Shown: positions 43,847 through 52,921, counted from the stretch's first letter. The stretch: 55,180 bases of DNA from an uncultured Anaerobiospirillum sp. (GCA_944390115.1 CALXOW010000102.1:1-55180), one strand, 5' to 3'. Numbers and translations: made by a program. Notes: generated from the letters alone by a model not told the origin.

Positions 43847-44896
43847 ATGAGTTCAGAGTATCACCCACGACTATGCGTTCTGCGCCTGACGGCCCTCGGC
43901 GACTGTATCAATGCCTTTGGTCTCTTGGGCGCGCTGGCGCGCACCTATCCGGAGCTTAAGCTCACCTGGGTGATCGATGAGCGCTTCTCCAGCCTCTTTT
44001 GCGATGAGCAAGGCCACGACCTCATCCCGATGCTCAAGGTCAAATTCAAAGAGCGCGGTTTAAAGGCGATCTTGGATCTCAAGAGCGAGCTCAAAGACAG
44101 CCTCACCTATGACGCCCTGCTCAATTTGCAAACCTCGCTTAAGGCCTCGCTCACCAGCACCGTGATCCCGGCAAGAAAAAAATACGGCTACGACGCAGAG
44201 CGCGGCCGCGAAGGCCAACGCTTTTTTATCACCGATCAGGTGCCAAGCCCCGAGAACCCGCACGTGCTGGCAGGCTTTATGGCCTTTGCTGAGGCAGCGG
44301 GCTTCCCGGTGTGCGAGCCTTACTGGGACTTTAAGCTCGACCCTTATCAAATAGATCGCGCGCGCTGCCTGGTATCCCACGAAAAGGTCTGTGCGATCGC
44401 TCCGTGCTCAGCTAAGCCGAGCAAGAACTGGACGGTTGAGGGCTATGTTGAGGTAACACGTCTAGCGCAAAGCCACAATATGCAGGTGGTACTCCTAGGC
44501 AGCCACAGCAAACTCGAGCTTGAGACCTGCCAAGCGATCGCCGAGCAGGTCAAGGGCTGCATCAATCTGTGTGGGCGCACCAACCTAAGAGAATTAGCCG
44601 CGCTCCTGAGCATCAGCAAATTAGTTGTGGCCCCCGATTCAGCCAGCATGCACCTAGCCTCGGCCCTAGGCACTCCGGTGATCGGTCTTTTTGCCATCCA
44701 CGATGATGCGCGCGTGGGACCTTGGAACTTCATGGATCTCAACGTCTCGGTCTATCGCAAGCTTGCTAAGGCTGAGCTCAAGGGCAAGGAGATCCCGTGG
44801 CGCTATCGGGTGCGCACCGAGCACGCCATGGAGCGCATCACCCCCGAGATGGTAGGCAGCACCTTTGAGCAGGCGCTCGAGCGCTATCGCATCTAA
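43847..44896 (+). CDS. opsX: Heptosyltransferase I-like protein (OpsX/WaaC type)
   Basis: GT9 enzyme, probably adding the first heptose to Kdo. 349 aa: VLRLTALGDCINAFGLLGAL (N-terminal Rossmann), APCSAKPSKNW, APDSASMHLASALGTPVIGLFAIHD (donor site). Similarity and proximity to kdkA fit Haemophilus OpsX. GGAG eight bases before the ATG at 43847; the 15 codons upstream are not conserved. Divergent from the sulfatase operon. Confidence 0.8.
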   Translation: MSSEYHPRLCVLRLTALGDCINAFGLLGALARTYPELKLTWVIDERFSSLFCDEQGHDLIPMLKVKFKERGLKAILDLKSELKDSLTYDALLNLQTSLKASLTSTVIPARKKYGYDAERGREGQRFFITDQVPSPENPHVLAGFMAFAEAAGFPVCEPYWDFKLDPYQIDRARCLVSHEKVCAIAPCSAKPSKNWTVEGYVEVTRLAQSHNMQVVLLGSHSKLELETCQAIAEQVKGCINLCGRTNLRELAALLSISKLVVAPDSASMHLASALGTPVIGLFAIHDDARVGPWNFMDLNVSVYRKLAKAELKGKEIPWRYRVRTEHAMERITPEMVGSTFEQALERYRI

Positions 44897-45078
44897 GCGC
44901 GTGCGCCACTAAGCACACAGCACACGGGTGCGCCCAGCTCAGCACCAGCTAAGCGCACCGCGCATTTGTGACCCAAGTAGCCCCCAGGCTCAGGCAATTG
45001 AGGTAAGATGGTCGATGGCCCGCAGCACGCGGTCCCCAGTCCTAAAATTAGCGCCCCAGAGGCAGGGAGTTTTTTCCG

Positions 45079-45588
45079 ATGAACATCGCGGTATTTCCGG
45101 GCACCTTTGACCCAGCCACCTTAGGCCACTTTGATATCATCCAGCGCAGCAGCAAACTCTTTGACCGCCTGATTGTGGGCGTGGCCTTTAGCCCAACCAA
45201 GAAGCCGCTCTTTAGCTTAGAAGAGCGCGTGGAGCTGATGAAGAGCTGCTGCAAGACCTTAAGCAATGTTGAGGTGATCGGCTTTACCGGCCTGATTGCC
45301 GACTTCATCAAGGCCCATGAAGCCAACATCTTAATTCGTGGCATTCGCACCGTCGCCGACTACGACTACGAGATGCAATTAACCGGCATGTACCGCGTCG
45401 CTGTGCCGCAGCTTGAAGTGGTCATGCTGCCAACCAACGGCAACCTGGCATTTATCTCCTCGTCCTTTGTACGCGAGCTCATCGTCCACGGCGGCGACAT
45501 CAGCCACTTTGTGCCGCACAACGTCGCCAAGGCCATCCTGGAAAAGATGAAGGACACCCCACAGGTGCAATTTAGCGAGATCCGCTAA
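45079..45588 (+). CDS. coaD: Phosphopantetheine adenylyltransferase
   Basis: Penultimate step of coenzyme A synthesis. 169 aa. PGTFDPATLGHFDII (T/HxGH nucleotidyltransferase motif), IRGIRTVADYDYE and ISSSFVRE are present. Linked to waa genes and mutM as in E. coli; convergent with mutM. Confidence 0.96.
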   Translation: MNIAVFPGTFDPATLGHFDIIQRSSKLFDRLIVGVAFSPTKKPLFSLEERVELMKSCCKTLSNVEVIGFTGLIADFIKAHEANILIRGIRTVADYDYEMQLTGMYRVAVPQLEVVMLPTNGNLAFISSSFVRELIVHGGDISHFVPHNVAKAILEKMKDTPQVQFSEIR

Positions 45589-45738
45589 CCTAGACCACCA
45601 CGCGGCCGAGCTTCCAGCCCGGCACCATCAAGCCCCAGCAACTAGGCCACGACCCAGTGGCTGGGCGCTCATACCGTCTAAACCGCCAACAGCAGGTTCC
45701 AGCAAGCCGCCCGACTCATAAGGGCCGGGCCCATATCC

Positions 45739-46557
45739 CTATTTTTGGCACTTAGGGCAGAAAAAGGTCGAGCGATTGCCTTGGACAATGCGCTTGATCG
45801 GGGTACCGCACACCGAGCACGGCTCTCCGGCGTGGCCGTAGACCTTAAGATTTTGCACAAAGTAGCCGAGCTTACCGTCCGCGCCTTCAAAGTCGCGGAT
45901 CGTGGTACCGCCACTGGCAATCGAGGAGGTCAAGAGCTCCTTGATGTTGGCAACCAAGGTCGTCACCTCTTCTAAACTGAGTGAGCGGCAGCTGCGCTCA
46001 GGATTAATCCCCGTCAAAAAGAGCGACTCGCAGGCGTAGATATTGCCCACCCCCACGACCACGGCTGAATTCATTAAGGCCTGCTTAATCGAGCTATTGC
46101 GCTTTTGCAGCGCGGCATAGAGCACCTCGCCGGTAAAATCAGGCTTTAAGGGCTCCGGGCCTAAGACCGCTAAGGCCGGATACTGATAAGGGTCGGCATC
46201 AGGCTCGATATAGACCACCAGACCAAAGCGGCGCGCATCGTGGTAGCGCACCGAAGTGCCGCTATCGAGCATCAGCTCAAAGTGATCATGGAGCACGCGC
46301 TCAGTAGCCGAAGGCACAATGCTCAAATGCCCAGTCATGCCCAAGTGGATGATGAGGGAACCATGGGTAGTGAAAACCACGATGTACTTACCTCGGCGCT
46401 CCAGGCGCGTTACCTTGGCGCCCACGAGCTCACGCAGGCGCGGGCTTAAGGGCTGGCGCAGCTTCTTTTCCCCGATAAAGACATCGACGATGGTGTGGTT
46501 CAGCAGCACTTGCTCCACGCCCCGCTTGGTAACTTCAACCTCAGGCAGTTCTGGCAT
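45739..46557 (-). CDS. mutM: Formamidopyrimidine-DNA glycosylase MutM (Fpg)
   Basis: Removes 8-oxoguanine and other oxidised purines. 272 aa starting MPELPEVE: Pro2 is the catalytic nucleophile and Glu3 the acid. The C-terminal zinc finger is CSVC...CPKC. The ATG two codons upstream (46563) would bury Pro2 and is only 3 bases after GGAG, whereas 46557 has ideal spacing, so I chose it. Lies between coaD and rpmG as in E. coli. Confidence 0.96.
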   Translation of the reverse strand: MPELPEVEVTKRGVEQVLLNHTIVDVFIGEKKLRQPLSPRLRELVGAKVTRLERRGKYIVVFTTHGSLIIHLGMTGHLSIVPSATERVLHDHFELMLDSGTSVRYHDARRFGLVVYIEPDADPYQYPALAVLGPEPLKPDFTGEVLYAALQKRNSSIKQALMNSAVVVGVGNIYACESLFLTGINPERSCRSLSLEEVTTLVANIKELLTSSIASGGTTIRDFEGADGKLGYFVQNLKVYGHAGEPCSVCGTPIKRIVQGNRSTFFCPKCQK

Positions 46558-46824
46558 TTGCATCTTCTCCTTGGACTAGGCGACCCGATTAAGATCGGGG
46601 CCAGCGCTCATCATAGCCGCAAAGCGCCCCCACAAAGCGCACCTTAACCCAATTTGAGAAAATTTCTAGCGCCGCCCTGAGGCGCATCCACGTAAGAGCT
46701 GTCCGCACGTGCCCCCCGCGCCCGCAGGCTGGCCACACATCCTGGTAAGCCCATGCCAGGTGCGCCGCCCTTGCCTGCGAGCTTGCGCCTCATTGCGGGA
46801 GCGAGCTCAAGTTGAGAGCAGTGA

Positions 46825-46869
46825 GGGGCGCGGCATCAGGTACTGCGCGATCTGATCGGCCGCGCTGCC
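46825..46869. repeat. Dispersed palindromic element
   Basis: GGGGCGCGGC ATCAGG..CTGATCGG CCGCGC: nested arms (GCGCGGC/GCCGCGC, ATCAG/CTGAT). Close to the copy at 46972 and related to those at 16394 and 16744. Confidence 0.7.
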
Positions 46870-46971
46870 GAGCTGAGGGTACCCGCACCGTATGCGCCGC
46901 ACTTCCCTGCTGGCTTACGCCTCACTACGGTAGATAGCTCAAGTTTAAAACGGCCCACCCACCCGCCCCAA

Positions 46972-47017
46972 GGGGCGCGGCATCAGGTACCCAGCGATCT
47001 GATCAGCCGCGCCGCCC
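46972..47017. repeat. Dispersed palindromic element
   Basis: GGGGCGCGGC ATCAGG...CTGATCA GCCGCGCC, with the same CCCACCCGCCCCAA flank as the copies near 16394 and 16744. Confidence 0.7.
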
Positions 47018-47059
47018 GGTTAGGCATACGCTGCCATCGCTATCTCCAGCAAACCCCGC

Positions 47060-47830
47060 AAAGCTGGGGTGCCCCACACCGCACCGATCTCGAAGAGGAA
47101 GGGGCTGGTGCCCACCTGAGGCTCCAGCCAGAGCCGAGTGGCGCGGGCGCCTTGCACCGCACCGGTCTCGAAGAGAAAGGGGCCGGGGCCACCAGCGGCT
47201 CCAGCCAGAGCCGAGCGGCGAGGGCGCCACGAACCAAACCAGTCTCGAAGGGGAAAGGGCTGGGTCCTACCTGAGGCACAAGCAGGAGCTGAGCGGCGAG
47301 GGCGCCTCGAACCGCACCGGTCTTGAAGGGAAAGGGGCTGGGTCCTACCTGAGGCACAAGCAGGAGCAGAGTGGCGCGGGCGCCTTGCACCGCACCGGTC
47401 TCAAAAGGAAAGGGCTGGGGCCCACCTGAGACTTCAGCAAGAGCCGAGCGGCGTGGGCGCCACGAACCGAATAGGTCTCGAAGGGAAGGAACTGGGGCCC
47501 ACCTGAGACTCCAGCCAGAGCCGAGCGGCTGGGGTTCCACGAACCGCACCGGTCTCGAAGGGAAAGGGGCCGGTGCCCACCTGAGGCTCAAGCCAGAGCT
47601 GAGCGGCGAGGGCGCCACGAACCAAACCAGTCTCAAAGGGAAAGGGGCCGGTGCCCACCTGAGGCTCAAGCCAGAGCTGAGCGGCGAGGGCGCCACGAAC
47701 CAAACCAGTCTCAAAGGGAAAGGGACTGGTGCCCACCTGTGGCTCAAGCCAGAGCCGAGCGGCGAGGGCACTGAGCCGCACCGGTCTCGCAGAGGAAGGA
47801 ACTGGGGCCCACTTGAGGCTCAGTTAGGGC
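47060..47830. repeat. Minisatellite of ten 77-78-bp units
   Basis: Aligned on the CCAGCCAGAG block, copies begin at 47124, 47201, 47279, 47357, 47434, 47511, 47589, 47667 and 47745, with a partial one near 47819. Spacing is 77 or 78 bp. Units 47589-47745 are almost identical; outer units are more divergent. Frames are open on both strands because the unit lacks stops, but the three 77-bp steps shift the frame, which argues against coding. Confidence 0.92.
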
Positions 47831-47916
47831 CGGAGGCAATTACGGGCATCGCTCTGCACTGAGCCTGAATCGGGGCGGGTGCTGTGCTACATAATGGAGC
47901 ATATTGGTGCAGGTAA

Positions 47917-47950
47917 CAAAAAGGGCTGGCCCTGCGGCCAACCCTTTTTG
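47917..47950 (-). terminator. Terminator of rpmBG
   Basis: CAAAAAGGG.TGGCC / GGCCA.CCCTTTTTG stem just downstream of rpmG. Confidence 0.88.
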
Positions 47951-47977
47951 TGCGCTGCGCGCCAAGGAGGAGATCAA

Positions 47978-48148
47978 TTACTTGATCTTGCCTTCCTTAT
48001 ATAAAACGTGCTTACGTACTACTGGATCGTACTTCATGATCTCCATCTTACCTGGAGTGGTACGACGATTCTTAGTAGTAGTGTAGAAGTGACCGGTACC
48101 TGCTGAAGAATTTAAACGAATCTTCTCGCGACCGCCTTTCTTAGCCAT
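47978..48148 (-). CDS. rpmG: 50S ribosomal protein L33
   Basis: Small large-subunit ribosomal protein. 56 aa read directly from the minus strand: [20 protein letters not shown], then [20 protein letters not shown] and [16 protein letters not shown]. It has no CxxC pairs (zinc-free type). AGGGAGG seven bases before the ATG. 11 bp after rpmB. Confidence 0.95.
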   Translation of the reverse strand: MAKKGGREKIRLNSSAGTGHFYTTTKNRRTTPGKMEIMKYDPVVRKHVLYKEGKIK

Positions 48149-48159
48149 GATAGCCTCCC

Positions 48160-48396
48160 TTAGATCTTAACGCCGTTAGCGCGCATATCAGCAAGAACGG
48201 CATCGATACCTAACTTGTCAATAATACGCATACCCTTAGTGGTAACACGCAGTCTGACAAAGCGGCTCTCACTCTCCACCCAGAAACGGTGATACTTTAA
48301 GTTTGGGAGGAAGCGGCGCTTGGCAGCATTCTTAGCGTGGGAACGATGGTTGCCCACTGCCGGGCGCTTGCCCGTAACTTGGCAAACTCTGGACAT
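48160..48396 (-). CDS. rpmB: 50S ribosomal protein L28
   Basis: 78 aa: [20 protein letters not shown] and [13 protein letters not shown] are diagnostic. First gene of rpmB-rpmG. Confidence 0.97.
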   Translation of the reverse strand: MSRVCQVTGKRPAVGNHRSHAKNAAKRRFLPNLKYHRFWVESESRFVRLRVTTKGMRIIDKLGIDAVLADMRANGVKI

Positions 48397-48481
48397 GTCT
48401 AGTCACACTCCAAATATACTATACGGATCACAGCACCTAACAAGAGCTGTAACCATTCAAAGGTACAACAAAACGGGCGCC

Positions 48482-48491
48482 ATTCTAGCAT
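48482..48491 (-). promoter_or_regulatory. Extended -10 promoter of rpmBG
   Basis: Minus strand reads TATGCTAGAAT, a TGnTAGAAT extended -10 about 85 bp before the rpmB start; the -35 is weak. Confidence 0.55.
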
Positions 48492-48492
48492 A

Positions 48493-49094
48493 AAAGTCCC
48501 GTAAGATCGGCCTATATTAGCCTAAATAGGACATAGTAATGGCTACTAGCGGTACCTTAAACTAAATCGAGCTTCCCTGACATTTGGATGCGGTGGCTGT
48601 TGAACTGAGGCACACACGCTATAGAGCGTTGCCACGGCAAAGAACAGACGCTTAATCCATCCTCGCTCCGCTTTGACCTCTCAGTAAGCTAAGCTTCCTG
48701 AGTTAATCGCACGCTTTCCCAAGCTTGCGTGGCATGAAAACCTCGGGTTATCACGATACCAACCTTAGTACAAGGCAGCTTAAGGTCTCACTTTGACTAG
48801 CTGCAAGCCGCTTTTTTCAAGCCTGCTCACAAATCCTAACGCTTTCGCTTGTCGCAGCTCAGCTTAGGTGCTAATCGAGGCGATCCCAAAAATCATAACC
48901 GTGGGATTGTAAACGATCTCAAAGTAAAGGTCAAAGCTTTTTCCCCAACTTCCGCGCAAAATTGCCTGAAAGATGTATGACTTGGCTCATAATCATAGTG
49001 CAGCCTACGGCGCCCCAGATCCCGCTTCGCTATAATGGCCGCACCAAAAATTTAACGGTGTGGCCTCAGGCCCACCTCATTGGGAGCATTATCC
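48493..49094. other. Gene-free region between rpmB and crcB
   Basis: No ORF and no match that I can see to RNase P RNA, tmRNA, 6S RNA or SRP RNA signatures. It lacks the degenerate repeats of other gaps and is less GC-rich. Contains the orphan minus-strand promoter. I looked for a fluoride riboswitch ahead of crcB and did not find its conserved elements. Confidence 0.45.
48906..48934 (-). promoter_or_regulatory. Strong orphan sigma70 promoter
   Basis: Minus strand TTGACC (48929-48934), 17-nt spacer, TACAAT (48906-48911). It points into 48900-48490, which has no ORF. It could drive a small RNA or a 500-nt leader for rpmBG. Confidence 0.6.
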
Positions 49095-49661
49095 ATGGAC
49101 TACTCGTGGCAAGTTCTCGTGACCGTCTTCACCTTCGGGGGCGTCGGCGCGGTCGTGCGTGCGGCTATTTTGCAGATTCTGATGTACCCCTCAGCCTTCT
49201 TGGTACCTCTGGGGGTCTTATTTGTTAATATCATCGCGGCCCTCACCGGAGGCTTTATCATCGCCATGGCCCTGCCGCAGGACATTCATTTAGCGCTCCT
49301 GATTGGTCTGGTGGGCGGCCTAGGCACCCTCTCGGCCTTTACCACCGATCTTATTGCGCTCTATGAAGATCGCAGCTACCACAAGCGTCTGATGATGCTC
49401 TTAATCTATATTGGCGTAACCACGCTCTTTGGCATCTTCTGCGCCCAGGGCGGTATGAGCATCGGCCACATGATCCACGGCAATGTCAGCCAAAGTGTCA
49501 ATAGCCAAGAGCGCCAAGAGCTCGAGCAATACCTCAAGACCCTGAACCTCGACGCCAGCGCTGACTTAAGTGACACAGACTCCCACGACCTTATGGACGC
49601 GAGCACGCTGCTTAACACCGACCCAGCGTCCGAGAGCAATCACAGCACGGAGGCTCACTAA
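49095..49661 (+). CDS. crcB: CrcB/Fluc fluoride channel subunit 1
   Basis: Exports fluoride; works as a dimer in the inner membrane. 188 aa with four membrane helices: FGGVGAVVRAAI, VNIIAALTGGF (conserved Asn) and GGLGTLSAFTTDLIAL. The usual GFCGGxTTFSTF is altered. The last ~60 residues are a hydrophilic Ser/Asp tail. GGGAG upstream of 49095. One base after its stop begins the second crcB. Confidence 0.82.
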   Translation: MDYSWQVLVTVFTFGGVGAVVRAAILQILMYPSAFLVPLGVLFVNIIAALTGGFIIAMALPQDIHLALLIGLVGGLGTLSAFTTDLIALYEDRSYHKRLMMLLIYIGVTTLFGIFCAQGGMSIGHMIHGNVSQSVNSQERQELEQYLKTLNLDASADLSDTDSHDLMDASTLLNTDPASESNHSTEAH

Positions 49662-49662
49662 A

Positions 49663-50439
49663 ATGGATCGCATCTTGTGCTTCATGTTTGTCTTCTTTGG
49701 TGGTGGCACCGGCTGCTTGACCCGCTTATTAGTAGATGGCACTGAGACCTACGCCTTTTCCCCGAGCAATGTGGCCGCCTGTATCTTAATCGGCGTGACC
49801 TACGGCACCGCGCGCTACGGCATTGCCACCAACAAGTTTTGGCTCAGCTTCTTTAATGTGGGCTTCCTAGGCGGCCTATCGACCTTTACTCCACTTGCGA
49901 TCTACTCTCTAAGCTCGCAGCAAGATAACATCTTCCTGGCCATCGCTGTGATGTTAGGTCTGCTTTTAGCCTACACCGCGATGACCATTGCCAGTGCCGC
50001 CATCACCAGCACCGCCGTTAAGCTCTTCACTCACGGCAAGTACCAGCTCAAGATGCAACCACGCGCCAGCATGCGCTACATCTTCACCTATATGCAGGTG
50101 GCCCAAGCTGCCGTGAAGATCAAGTCGATCTACGAGCTGCAAGTGAAGAGCACCTTCCCTGATGGCTCGGTGATTGAGCAGCAGTTAAACGAGTGCCGCC
50201 AAGTCTTAGGCGCGATCGACCTGTTAGAAAAGCAGTACCACCAGTATGCGCAAGAGGCCAAGCTCTTCCCGCCGGACTTCCGCAGCTTTATCGAGGCCGC
50301 CTACGACAGCGGCGTGCTCGACGAGCAAAAGAGCCCGCGCCTGCTCACGGTCGAGAGTTTAAATAAGATCAAGGAGATCGTGGACTACAACCTCAAGTGC
50401 GCCAAGGTCTTAAAGCGCGCCATGGACGAGGCTAAGTAA
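49663..50439 (+). CDS. crcB: CrcB/Fluc fluoride channel subunit 2 with C-terminal domain
   Basis: 258 aa. Residues 1-~125 are CrcB-like (FGGGTGCLTRLLVDG; NVGFLGGLSTFTPLAIYSL). Residues ~130-258 are an added helical cytoplasmic domain of unknown function (LLEKQYHQYAQEAKLFPPDF). Paired crcB genes usually encode heterodimeric channels with opposite topology. The GGAGG ribosome site lies at the end of the first gene. Confidence 0.8.
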   Translation: MDRILCFMFVFFGGGTGCLTRLLVDGTETYAFSPSNVAACILIGVTYGTARYGIATNKFWLSFFNVGFLGGLSTFTPLAIYSLSSQQDNIFLAIAVMLGLLLAYTAMTIASAAITSTAVKLFTHGKYQLKMQPRASMRYIFTYMQVAQAAVKIKSIYELQVKSTFPDGSVIEQQLNECRQVLGAIDLLEKQYHQYAQEAKLFPPDFRSFIEAAYDSGVLDEQKSPRLLTVESLNKIKEIVDYNLKCAKVLKRAMDEAK

Positions 50440-50504
50440 CCAAACCTCAGCGCCCGCCCCAACAGCGCAGCCCCCACGACGCTAAATCGCGCACCTCAGG
50501 CCTC

Positions 50505-50855
50505 ACCGCACTGAGGTGCGCCCCGCCAAGCCATCTCATGGCAGCCCCACTGCCAAGCGCTGGTGCGGCCCTACCACCCAAGCTACGCTAAGACACAGCT
50601 CCACCATGCTGCGCTGAGACGTGGCACCGCTGCACCAGCTGGGCTCAAGCTCGACCCGCTCTAAAGCTTGACTGAGACACCGCCCGCCCCAAACCAAGCT
50701 TAGGCACAGCCATTCCAAATCGCACTTAAGCACTGTCCATCCAAAACAGCCACACTGAGGCATCGCCCGCTCCCAAGCCAAGCGCAAGCGCGGCCTTGCC
50801 CCAATCGCACTTAGGTACTGCTAACCCCATCGCACTAAAGTGCCGCTCCTCCAAC
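50505..50855. repeat. Degenerate ~26-bp tandem array
   Basis: About 12 loosely conserved units (24-30 bp) with the pattern CACnGCCCnnCCCCAAnCnGCACTTAAG. Units diverge freely. ORFs across it (50536-50787, 50796-51167) are chance frames. Confidence 0.6.
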
Positions 50856-51305
50856 TCAGACGGTACAGTCATCCCCCAAGCAGCACTTAAGTTAAGGCCT
50901 TTAACAGGGCCACACGCAGAGGTGGTTTGCACCTCGTTACAGCCCAGGCTCGCGCTAATAAGATGGGGATTAATGCTTGAAAAATGGCATTTAGCCACCA
51001 TGTTATCAAGTGGCAGCTCCCTGCTTGAGGCAAAAGGTAGCATGCAGATCTCAAAGGTGCAGGCCAAAAGCACGCCCGGTGTACTCACACCCAGGGCGTG
51101 TAACGCCTGTGACTTCTCAGATCTCCGAAGAAATGATGCCACTCAAGGCACAAGTGCCTTAAGATAGGTTAAGCGCATGGCTTTGCGCCATGCAAACACA
51201 AGTTAGAGCAAGTACCGATTTCAGGTGCCGAGCCCCAGCAAACATGAGGGCAAGACACCGCCCATTGCTACTTGTCTCAAGCAGGACTCAGTAAGGAGAA
51301 TTTTC
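50856..51305 (+). other. Upstream region of coaBC
   Basis: No gene is seen. The stretch contains short repeats of GTGCC/AGGCAC type near 51135-51165 and ends in the coaBC ribosome site. No confident promoter. Confidence 0.35.
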
Positions 51306-52625
51306 ATGAGCCAATTACTTCTTCAAAATCGCAAGATAGTGCTCGGAATTACAGGTGGAATTGCCGCTTACAAGGCCTGCGAACTATGCCGTAAGCTCGT
51401 CAAGAATGGCGCGGAAGTACGCGTGGTTATGACCGAGGCCGCCACTCGTTTTGTTACCCCCGCCACCTTTGCCGCCTTAAGCCACCATCAGGTCTTGACC
51501 GATGTCTTTGACAGCGCCGAAGGCATTGACCACATCGGCATCACCCGTGACGCTGACCTCTATGTCATTGCCCCAGCTACCGCTAACACCTTAGCCAAGA
51601 TGGTAGCCGGTATGGCCGACAATGCCGTCACCACGAGCGTCTTAGCCTCGGCTTGCCCGGTTGTGGTCGCCCCTGCGATGAACACCCGCATGCTCATCAA
51701 TGAGGCCACCAAGGAAAACTTAAAGACGCTGCAACAGCGTGGCATCTTTATCATTGCTCCAGAAGAAGGCGATCTGGCCTGTGGCGATAGCGGCATGGGC
51801 CGCATGCGCAATGTCGATGACATCTTCTCGTACATCTGCGCCCTGTTAAACGAGCACATTGCGCTGCCGTACGACCCAACCAAGTTCACCGCCCTACCAG
51901 CTCCACAAGAGCCGATAGCACTCACCCAAACCAAGCTCTTACCTAAGTCGCATGGCGCTGGCCTTAAGATCGTGGTTACCGCCGGTCCAACCGAAGAGAG
52001 CATCGATCCAGCCCGCGTGATCACCAATCGCAGCTCGGGCAAGATGGGCTATGCCTTAGCGCAAATGGCCGCCACGATGGGCGCGGACGTCACCTTGATT
52101 TCGGGACCTACTAACCTGGCCACGCCAAACAACGTCAAGCGCATTGATGTCACCACCGCCAGCCAGATGCTCGATGCAGTCAAGTCGCAGATGGGCCAGG
52201 CCAATATCTTTATTGGCTGTGCCGCCGTCGCCGACTATCGCTTGATTGAGCCAATGAACACCAAGCTCAAGAAGGAAGAGCACGGTGAGTTCCTGACCTT
52301 ACAGCTGGTCAAGAACGAGGACATCATCTCCTACGTCGGCCACTTAGACGAAGGTCGTCCGTTCACGGTAGGCTTTGCTGCTGAGACCGAGAACTTCCAG
52401 AAGAATGCCGAGGATAAGATCCAACGCAAGAAGCTCGACCTTATCGTGGTCAACAACGTCGCCGACCGTGACATTGGCTTTAACTCCAATGACAACGCCG
52501 CTTCGGTTTATTCGCCAAAGGGCATCGTCACCGAGTTTGGCAAGATGAGCAAGATCAAGCTTGCTGACCTCTTAATGGAGCTCATCATCAGCCAATACAA
52601 GGAAAACAAGCACAATAAGGACTAA
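51306..52625 (+). CDS. coaBC: Bifunctional CoaBC (phosphopantothenoylcysteine decarboxylase / phosphopantothenate-cysteine ligase)
   Basis: Two steps of CoA synthesis. 439 aa. CoaC domain: ITGGIAAYKACEL, catalytic His region ALSHH, VAPAMNTRM, and Cys in LACGDSGMGRM. CoaB domain from ~225: VVTAGPTEESIDPARVITNRSSGKMG, AAVADYR and a lysine-rich loop (KIQRKKLDLIVVNN). AAGGAG seven to eight bases before 51306; the frame upstream is open but not conserved. Neighbour of dut as in E. coli. Confidence 0.96.
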   Translation: MSQLLLQNRKIVLGITGGIAAYKACELCRKLVKNGAEVRVVMTEAATRFVTPATFAALSHHQVLTDVFDSAEGIDHIGITRDADLYVIAPATANTLAKMVAGMADNAVTTSVLASACPVVVAPAMNTRMLINEATKENLKTLQQRGIFIIAPEEGDLACGDSGMGRMRNVDDIFSYICALLNEHIALPYDPTKFTALPAPQEPIALTQTKLLPKSHGAGLKIVVTAGPTEESIDPARVITNRSSGKMGYALAQMAATMGADVTLISGPTNLATPNNVKRIDVTTASQMLDAVKSQMGQANIFIGCAAVADYRLIEPMNTKLKKEEHGEFLTLQLVKNEDIISYVGHLDEGRPFTVGFAAETENFQKNAEDKIQRKKLDLIVVNNVADRDIGFNSNDNAASVYSPKGIVTEFGKMSKIKLADLLMELIISQYKENKHNKD

Positions 52626-52649
52626 CGCAAAAACAAAAAAAGAGCAGAG

Positions 52650-52778
52650 GGCCAGCTGAGCATCCCTAACCACGGACCGCGCCCAGAGCCCATAGGCTAA
52701 GCCCCAGCGGCGCGCATCACGCTCCAAGCTGAGGACTAAGCCATTGGGTCAGCTGAGCGCTCCTAACCATGGACTGCG
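52650..52778. repeat. Direct repeat after coaBC
   Basis: A ~30-bp block (CAGCTGAGC...CTAACCAyGGACyGCG) occurs at 52650-52680 and again at 52746-52778. Confidence 0.6.
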
Positions 52779-52887
52779 TCCCAAGCTAAGCCCGTACCTC
52801 AAGCAACGGGCTCGGCCGACCAAGCGCGCTCACCGGCTGAGCTCATGGGCGCAGCCAAGTGCCCTCTTTCGCGTGTATCGATCCTAG

Positions 52888-52921
52888 CGCCATCGCCTCT
52901 GCGACGATGGCGTTCTTTTTT
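52888..52921 (+). terminator. Rho-independent terminator upstream of dut
   Basis: CGCCATCG/CGATGGCG stem followed by TTCTTTTTT; it separates coaBC from dut. Confidence 0.85.

Noticed and set aside
47040-47862. Long ORFs on both strands across the minisatellite (243 codons minus, 163 codons plus)
   Set aside because: The repeat unit simply lacks stop codons; the 77-bp steps shift the frame between units and there is no ribosome site or known domain.
48493-49094. Fluoride riboswitch before crcB
   Set aside because: The conserved GGcGAUGG and distal UGAUGAC/CUCCUAC elements of the crcB motif were not found on the plus strand.
50505-50855. Possible CRISPR-like array
   Set aside because: Same reasons: units of uneven length, no invariant repeat, no cas genes.
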